The position numbers were made by a program, and so were the translations under genes. Under the pieces are notes generated by a model, which was not told the DNA's origin, made no database searches, and worked only from the letters and a program-made list of their open reading frames with translations. This document shows, piece by piece, positions 56,574 to 64,000 of a DNA stretch of 64,000 nt. How positions within the stretch are numbered: position 1 is the stretch's first letter; the number at the start of each line of letters is the position of its first letter. The DNA comes from Saprospiraceae bacterium (GTDB lineage: Bacteria > Bacteroidota > Bacteroidia > Chitinophagales > Saprospiraceae). The stretch is taken from the NCBI GenBank assembly GCA_021738725.1, contig JAIPBE010000009.1:1-64000 (forward strand), in the 5' to 3' direction.

Positions 56574-58322
56574 TTATTCGATCAACGAAAACTGCAATTC
56601 CACCAGCTCCCGATAACGCCCGTTTTCCTGTGCCATCAACTCTTCGTGTGTTCCGAATTCCAGGCATTCTCCACTTTCCAATACCATGATCTGATCGGCA
56701 TGCCGGATGGTGGATAATCGGTGTGCGATGACGATCGAGGTGCGTGTCGCGATCATCGTTTCGATCGCATGCTGGATCACCTGTTCGGTTTCGGTATCAA
56801 TGGAGGACGTGGCCTCATCCAGGATCAGAATATCTGGATCAAACACGAGCGCTCGCACAAAAGAGATCAACTGTCGTTGACCCATGGACAGCGTCGCACC
56901 TCGCTCTCGCACTTGAAAATCATAGCCTCCGGGTAAACGCAGAATAAATTCTTCTGCACCGATCATTCGTGCCGCTGACTTGACCTGATCCATGGAGATG
57001 CTCGGATCCTTGAGGGTGATATTATCCATCACTGTACCGGAAAAAAGAAATACATCTTGCAGGACAATGGCGATCCGTCTGCGCAAGGCGTGCAACTCAT
57101 ATTCAGCAATGGAACGCCCATCTACTCGAATCTCACCCTCCTGGATATCGTAAAATCGGTTGAGAATATTGATAATGGTCGACTTGCCGGAACCGGTGCT
57201 CCCCACGATGGCCAGGGTCTTGCCGGCATCCACCTGAAAACTGACCTTTTTCAATACAGGATGTATGTCATCATAGGAAAAACTCACCTCGTCAAACGTG
57301 ATCGTACCTTTCAGACGTTCGGGCGACCAGGTGCCCGTATTCTGGATAAATTCCTTGTTGTCTAATACTCCGAATACCCTGTCTGCCGCAACCAACCCCA
57401 TTTGGAGGGTATTGAATTTGTCAGCCAGCATCCGGATAGGCCGAAACAGCATGCTGAGGTAAAGAGGAAAGGCGATCAAGGCACCCAGGGTTACTTCGCC
57501 CCCGATCGCTGAATAGGCACCCCACCAGATCATCAATGCAAGGGAAGTCGCGGAGATGATTTCCACGATCGGAAAAAACACGGCATAAGCCGTTATGGAG
57601 TCCAGGTTAGCCTGGGTATAGGCGCGGTTGATGACGCGGAATTTCTCCCGTTCCCTGTTTTCGGCCGTAAAGATCTGCACGATCCGCATTCCCGTGATGT
57701 GCTCTTGCAGAAACGAGTTCATCTTTTGCAACTGGTTGCGTACTTTCTGAAAAGCCGCTTTCACCTTCTCCTTGAACATGTAAGAGGCGATGATCAGGAA
57801 AGGCATGGTAAGCATGCAAATAGCAGTCAGCTTCCAACTGGTGATCAACATGATGATCAACACAGTGACTACAGTCAGGAGATCCGCGAGAATGGTGATG
57901 GTTCCTTGAGAGAAGACATCGTTGATGGTCTGGATATCGTTGATTGTCCGGGTGGTTGACGTACCGATCGGAGTCTTATCGAAATATTTCAGCTTGAGGT
58001 GGGTGATATGATTGAAGACCTGTACCCGCAGATCCCTGATCACATTCTGTCCCAGGAGGTTGGTGGTGAAAATGAAAATATAGCGCATCAGCACCTCCAC
58101 GATGAGTACGGCAAAGATGATCATGGTCATCATGAACAGACCCGAAGGATTGGGGATCAGGATATAATGATCCACCATTTGTTGGATGAGCAAGGGGCGG
58201 GATGTGGCCAATGGTGCCAGGAGTACCGCCAGGATGCCGGATGTGATGAACTGCCGCCGATACGGCTTGGCCAGAGCAAGCACACGGCCAAGGAGGTGGA
58301 GGTCAAATTTTCCGGATTCCAT
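56574..58322 (-). CDS. ABC exporter, MsbA-like (fused permease and ATPase)
   Basis: 582 residues from MESGKFDL. Residues about 1-310 form a type I exporter membrane domain with six helices. The ATPase domain has Walker A VGSTGSGKSTI (about 373-383), Q-loop in IVLQDVFLFSG, signature LSMGQRQLISFVRAL (about 476-490), Walker B ILILDEATS (about 498-506) and the H-loop histidine in IVIAHRLSTI. It works as a homodimer or heterodimer and probably flips lipid or exports a drug-like molecule; the substrate is unknown. A TACCTTTG box lies eight bases before the ATG. Confidence 0.93.
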   Translation of the reverse strand: MESGKFDLHLLGRVLALAKPYRRQFITSGILAVLLAPLATSRPLLIQQMVDHYILIPNPSGLFMMTMIIFAVLIVEVLMRYIFIFTTNLLGQNVIRDLRVQVFNHITHLKLKYFDKTPIGTSTTRTINDIQTINDVFSQGTITILADLLTVVTVLIIMLITSWKLTAICMLTMPFLIIASYMFKEKVKAAFQKVRNQLQKMNSFLQEHITGMRIVQIFTAENREREKFRVINRAYTQANLDSITAYAVFFPIVEIISATSLALMIWWGAYSAIGGEVTLGALIAFPLYLSMLFRPIRMLADKFNTLQMGLVAADRVFGVLDNKEFIQNTGTWSPERLKGTITFDEVSFSYDDIHPVLKKVSFQVDAGKTLAIVGSTGSGKSTIINILNRFYDIQEGEIRVDGRSIAEYELHALRRRIAIVLQDVFLFSGTVMDNITLKDPSISMDQVKSAARMIGAEEFILRLPGGYDFQVRERGATLSMGQRQLISFVRALVFDPDILILDEATSSIDTETEQVIQHAIETMIATRTSIVIAHRLSTIRHADQIMVLESGECLEFGTHEELMAQENGRYRELVELQFSLIE

Positions 58323-58330
58323 AACGAGCA

Positions 58331-58338
58331 CAAAGGTA
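58331..58338 (-). promoter_or_regulatory. Bacteroidota -7 box of the MsbA-like gene
   Basis: TACCTTTG on the minus strand, eight bases before the ATG at 58322. An in-frame GTG at 58331 overlaps the box and is not used. Confidence 0.6.
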
Positions 58339-58410
58339 CGAACATCCTAAACGCTCTTACCGCTGGATTGTTGGTCACTTCAAAACCTCAAAACCTCCTT
58401 CCTCATAACC

Positions 58411-59112
58411 TCATAGAAGTCCTTCATCCGCAAAAGAGAAGTACCCCCGATGCGTCACGATGAGATGATCGATGACTGGGATCTCCAACTGCTGCCCAGC
58501 CAATTTGAGCTTCTTAGTGATCTCCAGGTCGGACGGGCTGGGACGGGTATTTCCAGAAGGGTGGTTGTGGCAGAGAATAATGGACGATGCCTGGCCGTGC
58601 AATGCCCTGCGGAAAATGATCTTCGGGTCGACCACTGTGCCGGAAACGCCTCCGGCACTGACCTGTTCCAGATGCAACACCTGGTGGCCCCGGTTGAGGA
58701 GGATGAGCCAGAACTGTTCATGGTCCAGATCCGCCACCTTGGCCCGGAGCAATTGATAGGCATCGTCCGATTTGCCAATGGAAGGCAGTGCGCGAGCCTC
58801 TTTGTGTTGGCGTCGGCGGCCCACCTCCATGGCGGCCAGCAAAGTGATTGCCTTGGCCTGGCCGATGCCCTTGAATGCAGTCAGGTCAGCTAGACTTGCC
58901 CGGCCGAGGTCATTCAAATTGTGCTGATACTGTTCGAGGATGCGCCGGGTCAGGTTCACCGCTGATTCGTTTCGAGAGCCGGAGCCGATGAGAATGGCCA
59001 ATAGTTCGGCATCAGATAATGTAGACGCCCCCTTCAGGAGAAGTTTCTCCCGAGGACGATCATCTTCGGCCCAGGCGCTGATGGGCAGATGAGGGGTAGA
59101 ATAGGAAGCCAT
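58411..59112 (-). CDS. radC: RadC-family JAB/MPN protein
   Basis: 233 residues. The N-terminal UPF0758 part has SDAELLAILIGSGSRNESAVNL (about 33-54) and a helix-hairpin-helix-like stretch (FKGIGQAKAITLLAA, about 79-93). The C-terminal JAB domain has the metal pattern ILCHNHPSGNTRPSPSDLEIT (about 181-201), where H-x-H and the later Asp bind zinc, then IPVIDHLIVTHRGYFSFADEG. The name DNA repair protein is historical; the true activity is unsettled. It ends amid CATAACCTCATAAC-type words. Confidence 0.93.
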   Translation of the reverse strand: MASYSTPHLPISAWAEDDRPREKLLLKGASTLSDAELLAILIGSGSRNESAVNLTRRILEQYQHNLNDLGRASLADLTAFKGIGQAKAITLLAAMEVGRRRQHKEARALPSIGKSDDAYQLLRAKVADLDHEQFWLILLNRGHQVLHLEQVSAGGVSGTVVDPKIIFRRALHGQASSIILCHNHPSGNTRPSPSDLEITKKLKLAGQQLEIPVIDHLIVTHRGYFSFADEGLL

Positions 59113-59477
59113 ACTGCAGGTTTCATGATGAGATCAAAAACCTTGTTTTCTGCAGGTTGACTACCCAATATAAGGAGTTCATCGATTTTTTCTGGATACG
59201 CATATTGAAAAAGATACCCTCCATCGACCTGAAAGGAATGGTCCCCGGACTCTGTTTTGTCTGTAACATCGGTCGCTAGCCCGAATGTTGGGTAGAACGC
59301 CAGTTGGTGGAGTAGCGGATGGTAATCTTATAAGTCCTGGTCGTCTTCAGAATTGGCAGCCAATAAAAGGGCTGACTTTCCTGTCTGGTGTCAATGCAAT
59401 CAGGCAAAGCCATCAACCCTTTTCAAGGGGACTCGCAGACGCCGAATACCCAATGCTGAATACCGAACGCTTAAAAA
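59113..59477. other. Gap between radC and cystathionine gamma-synthase
   Basis: About 365 bases with no credible gene. A few GAATACCCAATGCTGAATACC words near 59445-59470 belong to the micro-repeat class of the window. Confidence 0.5.
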
Positions 59478-60623
59478 TTACACTTGATCCAGGGCTCCAC
59501 TTAGATCAGCGATCAGATCATCCACATCCTCGACACCGACACTGAGGCGGATCAGACTGTCGGTCAGACCATTTTTGATGCGATCCTCCCGGGGGATGGA
59601 TGCATGCGTCATTGAAGATGGATGTCCGATCAGGGACTCTACGCCGCCCAGGGATTCGGCAAGGGAGAATAAATGAGTACCGCTCAGCACGATATTGGCT
59701 TTTTCGATACTGTCGTCCAGGAGGTCGAAAGACACCATGGCCCCGAAATCTTTCATCTGACGGGCCGCCAGAGCGTGTTGGGGATGGCTCTTCAACCCCG
59801 GGTGGAGGACACGGCCGACCTTGGGATGTGCCTCCAGAAAGGCGGCAATCTGTCGAGCATTGTCACAAGCACGCTGTACCCGCAAATGCAGGGTCTTGAT
59901 CCCCCGGAGGACCAGGAAGCTGTCCATGGGTCCACAGACACCACCCGAGGCATTCTGCACGAAATGAAGCCGGTCTGCCAGCTCCTGGGTTTTAGCTACC
60001 AGGGCACCCAACACCAGGTCTGAGTGGCCACCGAGATATTTGGTCGCCGAGTGCAATACCAGATCGGCACCCAGATCCAGAGGGGTTTGGAGGTAGGGGC
60101 TGGCAAAAGTATTGTCCACACAGGTCATGATCCCTTTTGCCCGGGCTACATCACACACTGCCTTGATGTCGACAATGCTGAGCAAGGGGTTTGTCGGTGT
60201 CTCGATCCAGATCAACTTGGTATCCGGTCCGATGGCCTTTTCCAGTTCTTCGATCCGGGTCATGTCGATGAACTTTGACTTCATTCCGAAGGGTTCGTAG
60301 ATCTTTTTGATCAGACGGTAAGAACCCCCATATAGGTCATTTGTAGAGATCACCTCGTCGCCTGACTTGAAGAGTTTGAGGACAGCATCCATGGCCGCTA
60401 ATCCGGAACCGAAACAGATACCATCGGCCCCGTTCTCGAGGGCGGCCAGGTTCTTTTCCAGGACCCCACGGGTGGGGTTCTGGGTACGGGCATATTCAAA
60501 ACCTTTGTGGTCGCCAGGAGCGGCTTGTACATAGGTAGATGTCTGATAGATGGGGGTCATGATGGCCCCAGTCGTCGGATCGGGTTCGATACCGGCGTGA
60601 ATGACTTTGGTATTGAATTTCAT
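59478..60623 (-). CDS. Cystathionine gamma-synthase / gamma-lyase-type PLP enzyme
   Basis: 381 residues from [11 protein letters not shown]; the upstream extension is an alternate frame of the transketolase gene. A Cys/Met-metabolism PLP enzyme: [28 protein letters not shown] (about 45-64), ETPTNPLL (about 155-162), DNTFASPY and the PLP lysine in [12 protein letters not shown] (about 195-206). Substrate preference (synthase, gamma-lyase or sulfhydrylase) cannot be settled by eye. It follows the split transketolase genes with a one-base gap, so an operon is likely. Confidence 0.9.
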   Translation of the reverse strand: MKFNTKVIHAGIEPDPTTGAIMTPIYQTSTYVQAAPGDHKGFEYARTQNPTRGVLEKNLAALENGADGICFGSGLAAMDAVLKLFKSGDEVISTNDLYGGSYRLIKKIYEPFGMKSKFIDMTRIEELEKAIGPDTKLIWIETPTNPLLSIVDIKAVCDVARAKGIMTCVDNTFASPYLQTPLDLGADLVLHSATKYLGGHSDLVLGALVAKTQELADRLHFVQNASGGVCGPMDSFLVLRGIKTLHLRVQRACDNARQIAAFLEAHPKVGRVLHPGLKSHPQHALAARQMKDFGAMVSFDLLDDSIEKANIVLSGTHLFSLAESLGGVESLIGHPSSMTHASIPREDRIKNGLTDSLIRLSVGVEDVDDLIADLSGALDQV

Positions 60624-60624
60624 A

Positions 60625-61611
60625 TTAACCTTTGCGTTTGATCGCGCGGTGGACAGCTTGGACGATGTCCTGGGGCGCGAGCCCGTATTTAACCAGCAGT
60701 TCTTCCGGTTTGCCACTTTCGCCGAAGGTGTCGTCGACGGCAACATACTCTTGTGGCGACGGGAGATGACGCGCCAGGGTTTGGGCGATGCTATCACCCA
60801 ATCCACCGAGGCGGTTGTGTTCTTCACAACTGACGGCGCAACCTGTACGAGAGACGGATTCGATAATAGCGGCCTCATCGAGAGGCTTGATGGTGTGAAT
60901 GTTGATCAGTTCGCAGGAGATACCCTGTGCTTCCAGGGTCTTGACTGCTTCCATCGCTTGCCAGACCAGGTGGCCGGTGGCAAAGATGGAGACGGCTTCT
61001 CCGCGTTTGATGGTCAGGGCTTTGCCGATCACAAAAGGTTCATCTGACGGGATGAACACCGGCCAGTTGGGGCGGCCGAAACGAAGGTAGACCGGACCGT
61101 GGTGATCGGCAATGGCTACCGTCGCTGCATGGGTCTGGTTGGCATCACAGGGGTTGATGACGGTCATACCCGGTAGCATCTTCATCAGCCCGATGTCTTC
61201 CAGGATCTGGTGGGTGGCACCATCTTCTCCCAGGGTCAGTCCGGCGTGTGAAGCACAGATCTTTACATTTTTATCCGAGTAGGCGATCGACTGACGGATC
61301 TGATCATAGACACGTCCGGTCGAGAAATTCGCGAAAGTTCCGGTATAGGGGATCTTTCCGGCCGTGGCCAGCCCGGCAGCTATGCCCATCATATTGGCTT
61401 CGGAGATGCCGACCTGGAAGAACCGCTCGGGCCATTCGTTGACGAAGTCATTCATCTTGAGGGAGCCGAGCAGGTCTGCACACAGGGCGACGACATCGAG
61501 GTGGGTGGAGCCCAGGGCGTGGAGGCCGGTACCAAATCCATCGCGAGTAGCCTTTTTACCGGTGACGATAAAACGGCCGAAGATCGTTTGGGTAAATGTT
61601 TGTGTTTCCAT
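60625..61611 (-). CDS. Transketolase, C-terminal subunit
   Basis: 328 residues, the pyrimidine-binding and C-terminal domains of transketolase as a separate chain. Marks: FVNEWPERFFQVGISEANMM (about 53-72) with the cofactor-activating Glu, ANFSTGRVYDQIRQSIAYS, and SHAGLTLGEDGATHQILEDI (about 117-136). It pairs with the N-terminal subunit encoded directly upstream (two bases between) to move two-carbon units in the pentose phosphate pathway. Split transketolases are common in Bacteroidota. Confidence 0.93.
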   Translation of the reverse strand: METQTFTQTIFGRFIVTGKKATRDGFGTGLHALGSTHLDVVALCADLLGSLKMNDFVNEWPERFFQVGISEANMMGIAAGLATAGKIPYTGTFANFSTGRVYDQIRQSIAYSDKNVKICASHAGLTLGEDGATHQILEDIGLMKMLPGMTVINPCDANQTHAATVAIADHHGPVYLRFGRPNWPVFIPSDEPFVIGKALTIKRGEAVSIFATGHLVWQAMEAVKTLEAQGISCELINIHTIKPLDEAAIIESVSRTGCAVSCEEHNRLGGLGDSIAQTLARHLPSPQEYVAVDDTFGESGKPEELLVKYGLAPQDIVQAVHRAIKRKG

Positions 61612-61613
61612 GA

Positions 61614-62456
61614 TCAGTAGTCTCCCAGGGTTTCAGTGAGTTGCGCAAGGGCGCTTTCTGTTTGTTCGGCATTGGGTGCGATGCCATGCCACTTGTGGCT
61701 GCCCATCATAAAGTCGACGCCGGCGCCCATTTCTGTCTTCATCAGGATGACCACCGGTTTTCCTTTGCCGGCATGGGTCTTGGCCTGATCCAGGACGTGG
61801 ACCACATCAGCCATATCGTTGCCATTCATATGCAGGACATCCCAGCCGAAGGCTGCCCACTTCGCAGGCAGATCGCCCAAGGACATCACGTGATCTGTCG
61901 ATCCATCGATCTGTTGTCCGTTCCTGTCGACCGTGACGATAAGGTTGTCCACTTGATGGTGAGCGGCAAATAGGGCGGCTTCCCAGACCTGACCTTCCTG
62001 CAGTTCGCCATCTCCGGTCAGGCAATAGACCATATGGTCATCACCGTCAATGCGTTTGCTGAGGGCTGCGCCAATGGCGACGCTCATGCCTTGTCCCAGT
62101 GAGCCGGAGGCGACACGGACACCAGGCAGACCTTCATGTGTGGTCGGATGGCCCTGCAGCCGGCTGTTGATCTGGCGAAAGGTGCCCAATTCAGAAACGG
62201 GGAAATAGCCACTGTGTGCCAGTACGCTGTACCAGACTGGTGAGATATGTCCGTTGGAGAGGAAAAACATGTCCTCATCCTTGCCTTCCATAGCAAAACC
62301 GGGCTTCCGATCCATGGTATGAAAGTAAAGGGCTGTCAGGAAGTCGGCACATCCCAGCGACCCGCCGGGGTGACCACTTTGCGCCTGGGAGACCATCCGG
62401 ACGATGTCCCGGCGAACCTGGCTGGCTGTGCGTTGAAGTTCCGCGATTTGACTCAT
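61614..62456 (-). CDS. Transketolase, N-terminal subunit
   Basis: 280 residues from MSQIAELQ. Diphosphate-binding domain of transketolase: QSGHPGGSLGCADFLTALYF (about 27-46), then the thiamine diphosphate motif starting CLTGDGELQEGQVWEAALFA (about 147-166) with VTVDRNGQQIDG closing it. It forms the active enzyme with the C-terminal subunit. A TACCTTTG promoter box lies 26 bases upstream and a terminator shared with the HU gene lies just before that. Confidence 0.93.
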   Translation of the reverse strand: MSQIAELQRTASQVRRDIVRMVSQAQSGHPGGSLGCADFLTALYFHTMDRKPGFAMEGKDEDMFFLSNGHISPVWYSVLAHSGYFPVSELGTFRQINSRLQGHPTTHEGLPGVRVASGSLGQGMSVAIGAALSKRIDGDDHMVYCLTGDGELQEGQVWEAALFAAHHQVDNLIVTVDRNGQQIDGSTDHVMSLGDLPAKWAAFGWDVLHMNGNDMADVVHVLDQAKTHAGKGKPVVILMKTEMGAGVDFMMGSHKWHGIAPNAEQTESALAQLTETLGDY

Positions 62457-62482
62457 TGGGGGGTGGGTTTCTCGTTGGGACC

Positions 62483-62490
62483 CAAAGGTA
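62483..62490 (-). promoter_or_regulatory. Bacteroidota -7 box of the transketolase operon
   Basis: TACCTTTG on the minus strand, 26 bases before the ATG at 62456 and inside the gap after the HU terminator. Confidence 0.6.
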
Positions 62491-62514
62491 GGGATTTTGG
62501 TTGGGCCTGAAAGA

Positions 62515-62544
62515 CAAAAGGGCAGCCACATGGGCTGCCCTTTT
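62515..62544. terminator. Terminator after the HU gene
   Basis: AAAAGGGCAGCC, a short loop, then GGCTGCCCTTTT. It lies between the HU stop and the transketolase promoter. Confidence 0.88.
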
Positions 62545-62566
62545 GTTCGTTTGTAGTGACAATATC

Positions 62567-62839
62567 TTAGTTGACGTCGTCAGCCAGTTCTTTGCCGGGC
62601 TTGAACTTCACCACATTCTTAGCAGCGATCTGGATAGATTTGCCGGTTTGTGGGTTACGACCTGTGCGAGCTTCACGCTTGCTGATCGAGAAAGTACCAA
62701 ATCCTACCAGAGTGACTTTGTCACCTGACTTCAATGTTCCGCTTACGCCATCGATAACTGCACCAAGTGCATCAGCAGCTTGCGCTTTTGTGATGTTTGC
62801 ATCAGCAGCGATCTTGTTGATCAGATCTCCTTTGTTCAT
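62567..62839 (-). CDS. HU-family DNA-binding protein
   Basis: 90 residues from [11 protein letters not shown], the exact size of HU. Dimeric nucleoid protein that bends DNA. The beta-arm signature [21 protein letters not shown] (positions about 46-66) and the final basic [11 protein letters not shown] are typical. The longer frame to 62875 runs into the TAAATTTG box and is rejected. HU versus IHF subunit cannot be told apart with certainty, but HU is expected. Confidence 0.95.
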   Translation of the reverse strand: MNKGDLINKIAADANITKAQAADALGAVIDGVSGTLKSGDKVTLVGFGTFSISKREARTGRNPQTGKSIQIAAKNVVKFKPGKELADDVN

Positions 62840-62872
62840 TTGAGGTATTTTAGTAATGTGAACGATTCGTCG

Positions 62873-62880
62873 CAAATTTA
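62873..62880 (-). promoter_or_regulatory. Bacteroidota -7 box of the HU gene
   Basis: TAAATTTG on the minus strand, 33 bases before the ATG at 62839, leaving a normal leader. Confidence 0.5.
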
Positions 62881-63020
62881 GCTGTACAACCCTTATTCAA
62901 CAAGGGTTTTGCTCCAGAGAGGCAAAAAAAGGCATAATTTCACGCATTCAGGGGCGTTTAAGACCTAAATTCATGTTTTCAACCCTCCAGAATCTCTCGT
63001 TTTTCGTCAAAAATCACTTC

Positions 63021-63221
63021 ATGAACGTTCGTCGCACTCGTTTTGCCTTCCTGTTTTTCCTCCTCGGAGCCTTCATTTTTGCCCCATCTTGTAGCAGTAG
63101 CAAGTCGGGATGTCCGGCAAATGACAAGGCCGATAGTGTCAAATTGAATAAGAATGGAGAGATGTCCGGCAAGCGTGGCAGCTCGAACTTGTTTCCCAAA
63201 AAGATGCGCAAGAAATACTAG
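63021..63221 (+). CDS. Small conserved lipoprotein
   Basis: 66 residues from MNVRRTRF; ATG at 62973 is a less likely alternative. Lipoprotein signal with a hydrophobic core (FAFLFFLLGAFIF) and lipobox APSC at about residue 24. The short mature part has KSGCPAND, a KLNKNGEMSGKRGSS stretch and NLFPKKMRKKY. Very short proteins with this C-rich start and 'LFPK.m.kk' end recur in Bacteroidota, but no role is known to me. Confidence 0.7.
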   Translation: MNVRRTRFAFLFFLLGAFIFAPSCSSSKSGCPANDKADSVKLNKNGEMSGKRGSSNLFPKKMRKKY

Positions 63222-63238
63222 ATCGCTTTCAGATCGGT

Positions 63239-64000
63239 CTATTTCCCAGACGGAGGGAGGTAGGGTTTTCGTTCATCCAGACTTTCCTGGACCGCCTCCC
63301 CAAAAAGATTGAAAGCCGTTACGGCCAGAAAGATCCCCAATCCGGGAAAGATCGCCAACCACCAGGAACTGAATTGTTTCCTGGCCAGATTGAGCAAGGT
63401 ACCCCAGGTGACATCATCGGCAGGTACACCCAATCCCAAAAAGGAAAGAAAGGCTTCGATGAGCACTCCGGAGGAGATGCCAAATGCAACCAATACCAGG
63501 ATCGGTTGTAAAGCATTGGGCATGGCATGACGCCATAGGATGCGCCGATGTGGTATACCTGCCAGCATGGCCGCCTCCAGATAGGGCATTTCCCGGATCT
63601 TCAACAGTTCACCCCGGACGAATCGGGCAAACCCCGGCCACCGGATCAATCCGACGATCAACACCACATTCCATATAGATGGTACCGTGAATAGCGGAAC
63701 CAGGGCCAGCAGGAGGAGCATGCCAGGGAGTGATTGTACCGCTTCAATGCCCCGCATGATCAGCAGATCCAGAGGAATGTTGTACGGTTTGAAAGCCCAT
63801 TGCCTGTCCACCCATCTACCCAGCCGTACAAAGACCCAGATGGTGGTGACCAGTGTGGCCACTGCCATTAGGACGACCAGAATAGAAGACCAGTCTTTCC
63901 ATGCGGGATGGGTCAATGCCTGTTGCGCGAAAAAGCTCCCCAATGTAGTGCCGATCACCGCCCCTCCCCACGAGGGAAGACCCGCTTTCAGGCGGTCATC
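63239..64000 (-). CDS. DppC-type ABC transporter permease, 5' end outside the window
   Basis: 253 residues visible; the frame is open to the last base of the window, and the GTG at 63958 is inside the protein rather than its start because the residues before it (RLKAGLPSWGGAVIG) continue the permease. Binding-protein-dependent transport domain with several helices and the EAA-type loop YLEAAMLAGIPHRRILWRHAMPNAL (about 63620-63520), then SFLGLGVPADDVTWGTLL, typical of oligopeptide/dipeptide/nickel permeases (DppC/OppC). The partner permease and ATPases must lie beyond the window or elsewhere. Confidence 0.88.
   Translation of the reverse strand, partial: DDRLKAGLPSWGGAVIGTTLGSFFAQQALTHPAWKDWSSILVVLMAVATLVTTIWVFVRLGRWVDRQWAFKPYNIPLDLLIMRGIEAVQSLPGMLLLLALVPLFTVPSIWNVVLIVGLIRWPGFARFVRGELLKIREMPYLEAAMLAGIPHRRILWRHAMPNALQPILVLVAFGISSGVLIEAFLSFLGLGVPADDVTWGTLLNLARKQFSSWWLAIFPGLGIFLAVTAFNLFGEAVQESLDERKPYLPPSGK

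Noticed and set aside
59478-60878. 466-residue version of cystathionine gamma-synthase
   Set aside because: The extension is an alternate frame of the transketolase gene; family proteins begin at [11 protein letters not shown].

Overview
The window reads as a chromosomal segment of a Bacteroidota bacterium, most likely Saprospiria or a close relative. Evidence: several type IX secretion system (T9SS) genes (a PorU2-type C25 sortase, the PorX response regulator with a PglZ-like domain, PorD/DUF4835), two exported proteins with T9SS type A and type B C-terminal sorting domains, the Bacteroidota gene order bamD-rpoZ-coaBC-porD, and repeated use of the Bacteroidota -7 promoter box TAnnTTTG just upstream of start codons. 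No rRNA, tRNA, CRISPR array, transposase or integrase was recognised.

Layout. 1-18.5 kb: a surface-polysaccharide region. It holds a PMT/GT39-type membrane protein, an O-antigen-ligase-like protein, a YdcF/ElyC-like protein, the GDP-mannose/GDP-fucose genes manC, fcl and gmd, two GT4 glycosyltransferases, a methyltransferase, a polysaccharide-deacetylase-like protein and a FemAB/GNAT-like acyltransferase. Two passenger genes (four-helix-bundle and GxxExxY) interrupt manC-fcl-gmd. Inside the region at 4.5-6.9 kb is a small cassette: DUF5675, two small membrane proteins, a Bacteroidota-specific protein of unknown role and a small HTH-like protein. 18.5-27 kb: PorU2-like sortase and two paralogous outer-membrane beta-barrels, separated by a 1.25-kb micro-repeat array. 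28-41 kb: urocanate hydratase, then bamD-rpoZ-coaBC-porD, an HD phosphohydrolase and PorX. 41-51.5 kb: tatC, LamG/T9SS cargo, YbaB, a MacB-like permease, alanine dehydrogenase, tsaE, gyrB. 51.5-64 kb: a leucine-rich-repeat protein coupled to a GT2 glycosyltransferase, an MsbA-like exporter, radC, cystathionine gamma-synthase with a split transketolase, HU, a small lipoprotein and a DppC-type permease running off the window.

How the genes work together. The nucleotide-sugar and glycosyltransferase genes probably build a fucose-containing surface glycan. PorU2, PorX and PorD together with the CTD-bearing proteins form the secretion and cell-surface part. BamD and TatC serve envelope biogenesis.

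The most unusual aspect is the intergenic DNA. Most long gaps are packed with families of short degenerate words (TTCTAC, GGAATCAGGAA, CATTACCC, GTCCTCGGTC, CACTCTCCA, CAATAACC), with dispersed hairpin elements and with tandem copies of about 180 bp. In one place such a word array lies in frame inside gmd. In another, two extra copies of the last 19 codons of the HD gene sit downstream of it and differ from it only at silent positions.
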